Of a DNA stretch of 64,000 nucleotides, positions 1 to 7,418 are shown piece by piece. The DNA is from Candidatus Colimorpha pelethequi (GTDB lineage Bacteria; Bacteroidota; Bacteroidia; Bacteroidales; P3). The notes beneath the pieces were generated by a model, which was not told the origin of the DNA, did no database searches, and was given only the letters and a program-made list of their open reading frames with translations. The stretch spans positions 1 through 64,000 of the forward strand of contig JAGHVO010000027.1 in the NCBI GenBank assembly GCA_018064245.1, given 5' to 3'. Position numbers and translations under genes: made by a program. Numbering within the stretch: the stretch's first letter is position 1; every line of letters begins with the position of its first letter.

Positions 1-2167
1 GAACAACGCGACCGGTAGCGTCGATGATTTCGATGCTCTTAACGCCTTCGGCAACAACGTTCAACATGTCGTTTGCGGGGTTAGGATAGATGGCAACATT
101 GGCTTTTACGTCGTCAATAGCATTGGTTGCAGAGAGCGTGATGTTTTTGAGACCAAGGTAGTAAGCCCACTCTGAGTAGTAGTTGATGGCAATGTATTTT
201 GCATTTGAAGGAATGGTGGCTTCATATTGGGTGAAGCTGTGTGCGGTTGCATTTACATCGTCAACAACATTGGTGAAATCGGAAATGTTGTTGCCAGTGG
301 TGGAGTAGCGGATGGAGAACTGCTCACTGGTGGAGTAGCTGCTTAAGATTGCGTAATCGAAGGACAGCTTGATGTTGGTGTTAACGTTGAGTTCGGGAGT
401 GATGAGGTACTGGTTGTAGTCCGTAGCATCGTTGTAGCTGCTGAAGACGAATGCAACAGAACCATCGCTCATAGCCTGAATGCCGAACAAGTCGTTGTTT
501 GAAGGATCAACTGCGTAGGCAGTCCAGCAACCCAAACCGTTGTTGAGATTCAAGGAAACTGGCAAAGAAGTGATAGCGTCGCACTGCTCAACTTCAACGT
601 CGATAGCATCGGTAGCGGTTTCGCCATTGTTGGTGGCGGTAAGGGTGATGGAATAGTTGCCACCATTTGCCCAAGTTACAGTTACGCTGCTGCCAGTAGC
701 GGTAGCGGGAGTGCCGCCTGCAATTGTCCAGCTGTAGCTGGCTGTAGAAGGACCGTTAGCGGTATAGGTGGTAGGAACGTTGGTTCTGGTATAGGTAGGA
801 CCATCGATAGCGCAGGCAAGGGCGGGCTCATTGTTGGAAGTGATGGCGCGGATCATCCAAGTATAGTCAAGAGTGGAAGCAGCTTGCTGAATGGTCATCC
901 ATTCGACGCCATCCATGGAAACAAGGCTTCCATTGGGATTTCCGGTGTAATCACAGCCTACAGCAGGATAGGTGATGGAGGAAGTGTGGAAAACAACCCA
1001 AAGGGTCTTGGTGGGATCCAAAGCAACGGTGTTGTAAATATGGATAGTGTTCCACTGGTCTTCGTCGTTGGTGGTGAAGTTGGAGGTTTGGCTAGCTAAC
1101 AAAGTTTGAGGAGCATCGTTGCCGCCTTGATAAATTTGCAAGTCGTAAGCACCAGAATATCCTTCACCAACATAAATCATAACGTCGGTAAGATAGTTGC
1201 GGTTGGCAAGGGTGCTGGCTTCAAATTTGGCGCCCCAGTAGATATCGCCACCGCCAGTTCCAATGCTGCTTGCATAGATGCCATTGTCGTAGTACATGGT
1301 GTCGCCCCATTCGATTACGTTAATGGTGGTGGTGTCGTAGGTGGTGCCGGTGGTGTTGGTAACAGCCAAGACGATTTCGTAAGTGCCTGTGGTGTTCCAA
1401 GAGGTGGTGGCTGTAGCGGTGCTTGCAGTTGCGGGGTTGCCAGAGTTGAATGACCAGTCGTAGCTGGTGATGGGGTCAACGCTGATGATGTCTGCGGAGA
1501 AAGTTGCGGGAGCTCCAACAATTGCGGAAGCAGGTCCGTTGATGGTAACGGTAGGAGCTACGCCAGCCTGGGGATAGTTGTCTTTTACGGCATAAACAGC
1601 GGCTGCTGCGGTAGCGGGATTGGTGCTGCTGCGAATCTCAGAGGTGATGTCTCTGTAATAGCCATTGGGGAAGATCATGAAAATGGTAGGAACATAACCT
1701 TCATAGAGGTCGAAACGGCTGGAAAGAGAAGCGTCGTCAACGATAGCGTAAGGAACGGTGCCGCCATTGGTCCAGTCTCCCTGTGTGTAGCCGCTATTGT
1801 TGCTACTGGTGCTGGTTCCAGTGATCTGAGCGTCGGTGTTGCTGCCTTCGATTTCGCCCCAAATGATGAAGAATTCGTCAGTTCCGGGAGCGCCGTAGTT
1901 TTCGTGCAGATACTCGAGAGTACCAGTTTGATGGAAGCTCCAGCATGGTCCACACCAGCAGCAAGAGAGGTCAATGATGATGGTCTTGCCTTGGCTGAGG
2001 AGATTCTGCATGTTGATGGTCTCACCTGTGCGGGTGGTCATGTTGAAAGGAGTAACTTGGCTGAAAGTGACTGACTTTGCAGGAGCGAAGTCGGTGCGCT
2101 CTGTTTGTGCCATTGTCGGCAAAGCGAGCAATGCAGTTGCCAACAAAACTAATAATGATTTTTTCAT
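1..2167 (-). CDS. T9SS-exported thioredoxin-like protein with PKD domains (3' end missing)
   Basis: 722 codons are visible and the frame is still open at the left edge. A signal peptide (MKKSLLVLLATALLALPTMAQ) is followed by a thioredoxin-like domain whose active site reads CCWCGPCW near residue 65. After it come a PKD-type Ig domain ending near residue 260, a region resembling jelly-roll or binding modules, a second PKD-type domain and a C-terminal segment beginning YPNPANDML, the hallmark of the type A type IX secretion sorting domain. Only about the last 20-25 residues should be missing. The order suggests a surface-exposed or secreted thiol-active protein; its substrate cannot be inferred. 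The ATG at 2165-2167 directly starts the signal peptide, so the start is secure. Confidence 0.9.
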   Translation of the reverse strand, partial: MKKSLLVLLATALLALPTMAQTERTDFAPAKSVTFSQVTPFNMTTRTGETINMQNLLSQGKTIIIDLSCCWCGPCWSFHQTGTLEYLHENYGAPGTDEFFIIWGEIEGSNTDAQITGTSTSSNNSGYTQGDWTNGGTVPYAIVDDASLSSRFDLYEGYVPTIFMIFPNGYYRDITSEIRSSTNPATAAAAVYAVKDNYPQAGVAPTVTINGPASAIVGAPATFSADIISVDPITSYDWSFNSGNPATASTATATTSWNTTGTYEIVLAVTNTTGTTYDTTTINVIEWGDTMYYDNGIYASSIGTGGGDIYWGAKFEASTLANRNYLTDVMIYVGEGYSGAYDLQIYQGGNDAPQTLLASQTSNFTTNDEDQWNTIHIYNTVALDPTKTLWVVFHTSSITYPAVGCDYTGNPNGSLVSMDGVEWMTIQQAASTLDYTWMIRAITSNNEPALACAIDGPTYTRTNVPTTYTANGPSTASYSWTIAGGTPATATGSSVTVTWANGGNYSITLTATNNGETATDAIDVEVEQCDAITSLPVSLNLNNGLGCWTAYAVDPSNNDLFGIQAMSDGSVAFVFSSYNDATDYNQYLITPELNVNTNIKLSFDYAILSSYSTSEQFSIRYSTTGNNISDFTNVVDDVNATAHSFTQYEATIPSNAKYIAINYYSEWAYYLGLKNITLSATNAIDDVKANVAIYPNPANDMLNVVAEGVKSIEIIDATGRVV

Positions 2168-2234
2168 AAATACTTATCTGTCTTGTTATTAACCATTAGA
2201 CTCATCGGCTTTAATTATTGTTTTTATATTGGTG

Positions 2235-2242
2235 CAAATATA
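2235..2242 (-). promoter_or_regulatory. Putative -7 box (TATATTTG) for the thioredoxin/PKD gene
   Basis: On the minus strand the sequence reads TATATTTG, fitting the Bacteroidetes TAnnTTTG element. It lies 68 nt upstream of the ATG. No clear TTTG -33 element is seen at the expected distance, so this is a moderate call. The rest of 2168-2432 is AT-rich and holds no gene. Confidence 0.4.
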
Positions 2243-2432
2243 CGAATTTCTTTTCATTTCGGTGCTGTAATTAAAGAAACAATGTGTTAAAAAACTTGTA
2301 TCATTTGTATCTCTTTGTTTTTTAGTGCGTATGTGGAAGTTCGGAGATTGTTTTTTTTTCTTTTTTTAAGTTTGTGCAATAATTTTTGTAGTTGTTCGTT
2401 TAAATAGGCGAATATTCATAAAAAAATCATCG

Positions 2433-3029
2433 ATGAAGAAACTAATTTTAGTCTTGGCCTTGATGGCCGTAACTACTTTTTCTTTTGCTCAGGAAGTGAG
2501 CTCTCGTGCAAAGGCTATGCGTATGATGGCTTTTGCACGTCCTGAATATATGGTAAAGGATGTGAAAGTCTATACTGATACGATGACGGTCTATTCCTTG
2601 GCGGACTATGTGATTTATCCTTTGGGCCATTGGACCAATGTTGAGCAGTATATTACCGACAACCAGTTGCATTGGTATCGTGAGTCGGGCTATAAGCATT
2701 ACTACGATTCAATGGAGGTGTCTGTCAATACGTTGAAACGCTTGGACGGTAGTTTCGTGGATTTCTACCGTAGCATTACCACAGGCAAGTTGGAAATTCT
2801 TGGTGCCCGCATTACCGACAAAGAGGTCGTCTTCAGCAACGGCTTGCATGTGGGAATGACCAAGGACGAGGTATTTGCAGTTCTGTTCAAAAAATATCCC
2901 AAGTCATACACTGCAGATATTAACGTGCTCAAGGTTATCTCCGGCGCTGGAGAAGTTGGGCAGCTCTATACTTTCAAAGGCAACAAACTCCGCCATATCA
3001 AAGTAATCAGCAAGTACAAGTACTATTGA
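2433..3029 (+). CDS. Small secreted protein of unknown function
   Basis: 198 residues with a clear signal peptide (MKKLILVLALMAVTTFSFAQ) and a mature part rich in Tyr, Lys and Asp. I do not recognise a family. The stretch GMTKDEVFAVLFKKYP near residue 146 resembles the G-x-T-x-x-E/D-V helix start seen in BamE/SmpA-like folds, but this is only a local similarity. It is followed 55 nt later by nadD on the same strand. Its own upstream region is AT-rich and lacks a clean -7 box. The protein is probably periplasmic or outer-membrane associated. Confidence 0.75.
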   Translation: MKKLILVLALMAVTTFSFAQEVSSRAKAMRMMAFARPEYMVKDVKVYTDTMTVYSLADYVIYPLGHWTNVEQYITDNQLHWYRESGYKHYYDSMEVSVNTLKRLDGSFVDFYRSITTGKLEILGARITDKEVVFSNGLHVGMTKDEVFAVLFKKYPKSYTADINVLKVISGAGEVGQLYTFKGNKLRHIKVISKYKYY

Positions 3030-3084
3030 TTTGTTTGATAGTCTTGGGGAATATAATTAACAACTTTCAATTTTCAATCGTCAA

Positions 3085-3663
3085 TTGAGAAAGATCGGTC
3101 TTTTCTTTGGATCGTTCAATCCCATTCATGTGGGACATCTGATTATAGCTAATTCCATGCTGATGAATTCGGAAATGGATGAGGTTTGGTTTGTGGTTTC
3201 GCCGCAGAATCCTTTGAAGGAACGTAGCTCTTTGTTGGCTGACTATCATCGTTTGGCGATGGTGCGCAGGGCCGTGGAGGACAATTATAAATTGCGTGCA
3301 TGCGATGTTGAACTCCATTTGCCTATTCCGTCATATACCGTGCTGACTTTGGCGCATTTGGGCGAGAAATACCGCGACAAGGAGTTTTGCCTCATTATGG
3401 GCTCCGACAACTTGAATGGTTTCGATCGCTGGCGTAATTATGAATATATCCTGGAAAATTACAAGATTTTTGTCTATCCGCGTCCTGGCTATGACGGTGG
3501 CAAGTTTGCCGACCATCCCAATGTGACGATGATTGACGTGCCGACGATGGACATTTCTTCGAGTTATATCCGGAGCCAGATTCAGCAAGGTCACGATGTG
3601 CGTTACATGCTTACCGAGCCGGTTTATAAGTATCTCACAGAGATGCACTTCTACGAAAAGTAA
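3085..3663 (+). CDS. nadD: Nicotinate-nucleotide adenylyltransferase NadD
   Basis: 192 residues. The enzyme transfers AMP from ATP to nicotinate mononucleotide in NAD synthesis. The N-terminal nucleotidyltransferase motif GSFNPIHVGH (residues 9-18) and the C-terminal ISSSYIRSQI motif, typical of NadD, are both present. The start must be the TTG at 3085: no in-frame ATG or GTG precedes it, and the first internal ATG lies beyond the GSFNPIHVGH motif. The start sits directly behind an AT-rich word repeat (caattttcaatcgtcaa). A hairpin terminator follows. Confidence 0.95.
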   Translation: MRKIGLFFGSFNPIHVGHLIIANSMLMNSEMDEVWFVVSPQNPLKERSSLLADYHRLAMVRRAVEDNYKLRACDVELHLPIPSYTVLTLAHLGEKYRDKEFCLIMGSDNLNGFDRWRNYEYILENYKIFVYPRPGYDGGKFADHPNVTMIDVPTMDISSSYIRSQIQQGHDVRYMLTEPVYKYLTEMHFYEK

Positions 3664-3680
3664 AACCTGAAATTGTCGGG

Positions 3681-3707
3681 CGATGAGCGCGATGCTCGTC
3701 GGTTTTT
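3681..3707 (+). terminator. Rho-independent terminator after nadD
   Basis: An 8-bp stem (CGATGAGC with GCTCGTCG, one G-U pair) and a 5-nt loop are followed by TTTTT. Confidence 0.75.
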
Positions 3708-3751
3708 CAAGAGTCTTTTCATTTTTCCACTTTTCTTATCGATTTATTTTG

Positions 3752-3759
3752 TATCTTTG
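3752..3759 (+). promoter_or_regulatory. -7 box (TATCTTTG) of aspA promoter
   Basis: TATCTTTGCAA matches the Bacteroidetes -7 consensus. It would give a leader of about 90 nt before the aspA ATG. The -33 region is T-rich (ACTTTTC) without a perfect TTTG. Confidence 0.6.
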
Positions 3760-3856
3760 CAAGTCGTTTATTTTGGCGTAGAAGTTCTTTTTATATGGAA
3801 AAATAACGACTTATCTGTTTGACATTCTTATTAATATAGATATAAATCATTATAAA

Positions 3857-5284
3857 ATGGCAAAGAAAACTACCCGTCAGGAATCTGACCTTCTCGGTGC
3901 AAGAGAAGTACCTGCATCAGCTTTGTACGGAGTTCAGACACTTCGTGCTATCGAAAACTTCCATATCAGTGGAAATCCTTTGAGCAATTATCCTAACTTC
4001 ATCAAGGGATTGGCAATCACCAAGAAAGGTGCCGCTATCGCCAACGCTCAAGTCGAAATGATTTCCCAGGAACAGGCCGACGCTATCTGCGCAGCTTGTG
4101 ACGATCTGTTGAATGGTCTCTATCACGACCAATTCCCCGTTGACATGATTCAGGGAGGTGCTGGTACCTCTACGAACATGAACGCCAATGAGGTTATCGC
4201 TAACCTCGCTCTTGAACGCATGGGTCACAAGCGTGGTGAGTATGAGTTCTGCTCTCCCAACGATGTGGTGAACGCTTCCCAGTCCACCAACGACGCTTAT
4301 CCTTGCGCTATCCACATGGCAATGTATCTTGAACATCTTGAGTTCATTCCTCATATTGAGGCTTTGATCAAGTCTTTGGAAAAGAAAGCTAAAGAATTTT
4401 CAAAGGTTATCAAGATGGGTCGTACTCAGTTGCAGGACGCTGTTCCTATGACTTTGGGTCAGACTTTCAGTGCTTTCGCTGCTGCTTTGCGTCTCGAAAT
4501 CAAAAACCTCAATGCTGCATCTGAGGAATTCCTTACCGTGAATATGGGTGCTACCGCTATTGGTACGGGCATCTGCTCAAAGCCTGGCTACAGCAAGGCT
4601 TGCGTTGCTGCTTTGAAGAAAATCACGGGTTGGAAAGTCCGTTTGGCAGACAACTTGGTTGAAGCTACCAGCGCTACCGCTTGCCTTGTTCAGTATAGCA
4701 CTGCTTTGAAGCGTCTCTGCTTGCGTACCAACAAGATTTGCAATGACCTCCGTCTCATGAGTTCTGGTCCTCGTTGTGGTTTCGGTGAAATTCATCTGCC
4801 AGAACGTCAGCCCGGTAGCTCTATCATGCCTGGCAAGGTGAACCCTGTTATCCCTGAGGTTATGAATCAGGTGGCTTACAAGGTTATTGGTAATGATTTG
4901 TGTATCTCTTTTGCAGGTGACAATGGTCAGCTTGAGTTGAATGTGATGGAGCCTGTTATCGCTTACAGTGCTTTTGAGTCTATTCATCTGTTGGCAAATG
5001 GTCTTGACACATTGCGTACGCTTTGTATTGATGGTATCGAAGCTAATGTGGATCGTTGCCGTCAGCTTGTGGAAGGCAGTATCGGAATCGTTACCATGTT
5101 GAACCCCATCATCGGTTACAAGCAATCCACCAAAATTGCCAAGGAGGCTTCCCAGACTGGCCGTGGCGTTTACGAATTGGTTCTCGAGCATGGTTTGCTT
5201 ACCAAGGAACAGCTTGACAAGGTTCTCGTTCCTGAAAACATGATTGAGCCTGTTGACTTGACCAAGGTTATCAAGAAGAAATAA
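3857..5284 (+). CDS. aspA: Aspartate ammonia-lyase (fumarase/aspartase superfamily)
   Basis: 475 residues, the usual length. It catalyses reversible deamination of L-aspartate to fumarate and ammonia in the cytoplasm. The N-terminus (ESDLLGAREVPASALYGVQT) is characteristic of aspartases. GGAGTSTNMNANEV near residue 97 and the superfamily signature GSSIMPGKVNP at residues 320-330, with the catalytic-loop Ser, are intact. A class II fumarase is the main alternative. The LLGAREVP N-terminus and the LRAIENF segment favour aspartase. It has its own promoter and a strong downstream terminator, so it is monocistronic. Confidence 0.92.
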   Translation: MAKKTTRQESDLLGAREVPASALYGVQTLRAIENFHISGNPLSNYPNFIKGLAITKKGAAIANAQVEMISQEQADAICAACDDLLNGLYHDQFPVDMIQGGAGTSTNMNANEVIANLALERMGHKRGEYEFCSPNDVVNASQSTNDAYPCAIHMAMYLEHLEFIPHIEALIKSLEKKAKEFSKVIKMGRTQLQDAVPMTLGQTFSAFAAALRLEIKNLNAASEEFLTVNMGATAIGTGICSKPGYSKACVAALKKITGWKVRLADNLVEATSATACLVQYSTALKRLCLRTNKICNDLRLMSSGPRCGFGEIHLPERQPGSSIMPGKVNPVIPEVMNQVAYKVIGNDLCISFAGDNGQLELNVMEPVIAYSAFESIHLLANGLDTLRTLCIDGIEANVDRCRQLVEGSIGIVTMLNPIIGYKQSTKIAKEASQTGRGVYELVLEHGLLTKEQLDKVLVPENMIEPVDLTKVIKKK

Positions 5285-5300
5285 TGAATGATGCTTGAAT

Positions 5301-5339
5301 AAAATAAGGCGGAGCCGCTGCGCGGCTCCGCCTTATTTT
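5301..5339. terminator. Strong bidirectional terminator between aspA and the zinc-ribbon gene
   Basis: A perfect 17-bp inverted repeat (AAAATAAGGCGGAGCCG and its complement) encloses a 5-nt loop. The GC-rich core is flanked by A and T tracts on both sides, so it can end transcription of both convergent genes. Confidence 0.9.
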
Positions 5340-5369
5340 ATTAAATATGCAATATCAATTTCCTATAGC

Positions 5370-5639
5370 TCAGTCCCACATTACGGCGGGTGCATCGGGG
5401 TCGATGTCTTCTGGATTCATTAATGTTTGGCATTGCGGGCACAGGCCCATGGCATCTGCGTCGAAGGTGCCTCCGCATTCACATTGCGGCAATGGATCCC
5501 ATCCGCAACTAAAATCCACGGCTTGGGATTTCCCGCAGTGGTCGCAATAGAGCGTTCCGCGGCCAAGTATTCCTATTCCGTATCTCCGTTCAAATTCGTG
5601 TCCGCAGTGGTGGCATTTGAGTTTGTAGATTGTTCCCAT
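5370..5639 (-). CDS. Small zinc-ribbon protein
   Basis: 89 residues with cysteine pairs at 9/12 (CHHC), 32/35 (CDHC), 53/55 (CEC) and 67/70 (CPQC), plus a lone Cys45. This is enough for two zinc ribbons or rubredoxin-like knuckles. There is no signal peptide and no catalytic domain. The acidic tail (NPEDIDPDAP) is unlike DNA-binding zinc ribbons. The function is unknown; a metal-binding adaptor role is only a guess. It is convergent with aspA and shares its terminator. Confidence 0.8.
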   Translation of the reverse strand: MGTIYKLKCHHCGHEFERRYGIGILGRGTLYCDHCGKSQAVDFSCGWDPLPQCECGGTFDADAMGLCPQCQTLMNPEDIDPDAPAVMWD

Positions 5640-5749
5640 ATTGAAAATATGTGTTTGAATGCTTTAGATATATTGACTTGAAACGTCGTTTTTGTATGTT
5701 TTATTGCGATTTTGCTGATAAATCATAATTTTTTTTATGAATTATTTTG

Positions 5750-5757
5750 TATCTTTG
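5750..5757 (+). promoter_or_regulatory. -7 box (TATCTTTG) for the 5.9-10.2 kb operon
   Basis: TATCTTTGCAA lies 130 nt before the first ATG (5888). The intervening leader is made almost entirely of word repeats. Confidence 0.6.
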
Positions 5758-5767
5758 CAAAATAAAG

Positions 5768-5881
5768 TGATTAGTGAATGGTGAATAGTGACCTTGACGT
5801 TAACCTTGACGTTGACCAACTATGACCATTCTTAATTAATTCTCAATTCTCATCTCTCAAATCAACACCCCTTCAAATCTC
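5768..5881 (+). repeat. Composite AT-rich word-repeat leader
   Basis: This stretch contains, in order, gtgattagtgaatggtgaat, two copies of accttgacgtt-like units, caactatgaccattc, aattctcaattctcatctct, caaatcaac and cccttcaaatctct. The same succession of words recurs at 18845-18985, about 13 kb away, in front of an unrelated gene. No coding potential is seen. Confidence 0.8.
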
Positions 5882-5887
5882 TTAGAT

Positions 5888-6532
5888 ATGGAACAATCTG
5901 ATAAAATCCTTTTGAAGCACCAACGTAAGATGTTGGGAATTTTGTGTGCGTTGTTGGCTCCGATGTGCCTTCTGTTCGGCTTGCTGGGCGACAATAATCC
6001 CGAGTGGTGGTATTCCATCAGCGCTACTTATTATACCAATAGCAAGATGTTTCTGATAGGGTTGTTGGTGACAACGAGCGTCTATTTCTTTTCCTATAAA
6101 GGTTGCGACTTTTGGGACAATTTCCTCACTACCGCTTCGGCGATTTTCGCTTTGGGTATTGTGGCGTTTCCTTGCAACGCCTTTGGCTGTCCCGACAGGG
6201 TAGGGCTCTTCAATCTTCCCGTTGTGGCAAGCCATATTGTGCATTGTATCAGTGCCGCGGGACTTTTTACGATGTTTGCTTTGATGATTTTGCTGCAATT
6301 TACCAAGAGCGGAGAGGAAAAGACTGAACGCAAGCTAATACGCAATCGTATTTATCGTGTATGTGGTTGGACGATAATTGCTTTTGAGTTGTTGGTATTG
6401 GTGAATTCTTTGGCGGGTTGGCCGCATTATATGACCATCGTCTATGAAGCCGTGATGCTTTCCGCTTTCAGCATGGCATGGCTTGTTAAGGGCGAGGCGT
6501 TTGCAAAACTTAACGACGAAGAGGAAAAATGA
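5888..6532 (+). CDS. Multi-pass membrane protein, unknown function
   Basis: 214 residues with about six hydrophobic segments: LGILCALLAPMCLLFGLLG near residue 20, FLIGLLVTTSVYFF near 57, LTTASAIFALGIVAF near 85, IVHCISAAGLFTMFALMIL near 120, and two near 155 and 185. No signal peptide or catalytic motif stands out. The overall look resembles DUF998-like membrane proteins, but I cannot confirm this. Its TGA overlaps the ATG of the next gene (ATGA), so the two are translationally coupled. Confidence 0.8.
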   Translation: MEQSDKILLKHQRKMLGILCALLAPMCLLFGLLGDNNPEWWYSISATYYTNSKMFLIGLLVTTSVYFFSYKGCDFWDNFLTTASAIFALGIVAFPCNAFGCPDRVGLFNLPVVASHIVHCISAAGLFTMFALMILLQFTKSGEEKTERKLIRNRIYRVCGWTIIAFELLVLVNSLAGWPHYMTIVYEAVMLSAFSMAWLVKGEAFAKLNDEEEK

Positions 6533-7362
6533 AACGACTTTTGTTTTTTCTGTTGCTTTATGTTTCTTATGCTCTTGGTGCACAAGAGGCTCGCAATGAG
6601 GTCAAGGTCATCTCGTTCAATATTCGCAACAGTTCCGAAATGTCGGAACGACAAGATGGTTCCTATTATTGGACCTACCGTAAGGATGCCGTGGCGAAGA
6701 TGCTGGTTGCGGAACGTCCCGACGCTATTGGATTGCAAGAGGCTTTGATAGACCAGATTGCGTTTTTGGATAGTGCGCTTGTTGACTATCAGCGTGTCGG
6801 CGTAGGACGTGACGATGGGGCTACGGAAGGTGAGTGGATGGCGATTTATTTCCGCCGTGACCGCTTCGACCTTGTCAAATCTGCCACCTATTGGCTGAGC
6901 GAGACACCCGACAAGCCTTCCCGTGGGTGGGATGCCGCTTGTCGTCGCACTGTTACCGTGGTGCAGTTGCGCGATCGCATTTCGGGTAAGGACTGGGTTT
7001 ATATGAACACCCACCTCGACCATGTGGGCAAGACGGCAAGAGCCGAATCCACCAAACAGTTGCGCAAATTGGCTGACGAATGGGATGCTGTTCCCATCGT
7101 GATAGGGGGCGACATGAATTCCACCTTGGAGGATACCATCTTTCAGACTTTGACAGAGGTTCGTCTGCTTTCCGCAAGGGATTTAGCGCCAATCTCAGAC
7201 AACAAGCTTACCTACAACGCCTACGAAAAAGGCAAGGCGCAGCAGATAGACCATTTCTTTGTGCGCAAATTGCGCCCTCTGGCTTTTAGAACCCTTGACG
7301 GCAACTATGGCGTTCCGTATGTGTCGGACCATTATCCCGTGATGATGAGCTTTGTTTTTTAG
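6529..7362 (+). CDS. Secreted endonuclease/exonuclease/phosphatase family protein
   Basis: 277 residues with a signal peptide (MKRLLFFLLLYVSYALGAQ). Family motifs appear in order: VISFNIRN (metal-binding Asn), IGLQEA (metal-binding Glu near residue 73), NTHLDH with the catalytic His near residue 163, IGGDMN (Asp/Asn) and VSDHYPV with the terminal Asp-His pair. The fold hydrolyses phosphodiesters or phosphomonoesters; the substrate (nucleic acid, inositol phosphate or lipid headgroup) is not decided by sequence. It overlaps the upstream membrane protein gene by 4 nt. Confidence 0.9.
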   Translation: MKRLLFFLLLYVSYALGAQEARNEVKVISFNIRNSSEMSERQDGSYYWTYRKDAVAKMLVAERPDAIGLQEALIDQIAFLDSALVDYQRVGVGRDDGATEGEWMAIYFRRDRFDLVKSATYWLSETPDKPSRGWDAACRRTVTVVQLRDRISGKDWVYMNTHLDHVGKTARAESTKQLRKLADEWDAVPIVIGGDMNSTLEDTIFQTLTEVRLLSARDLAPISDNKLTYNAYEKGKAQQIDHFFVRKLRPLAFRTLDGNYGVPYVSDHYPVMMSFVF

Positions 7363-7418
7363 ACGTAGGACATTGAACGTAAGACGCAACCTCAATTCAA
7401 CAACTCAACATTGATATT

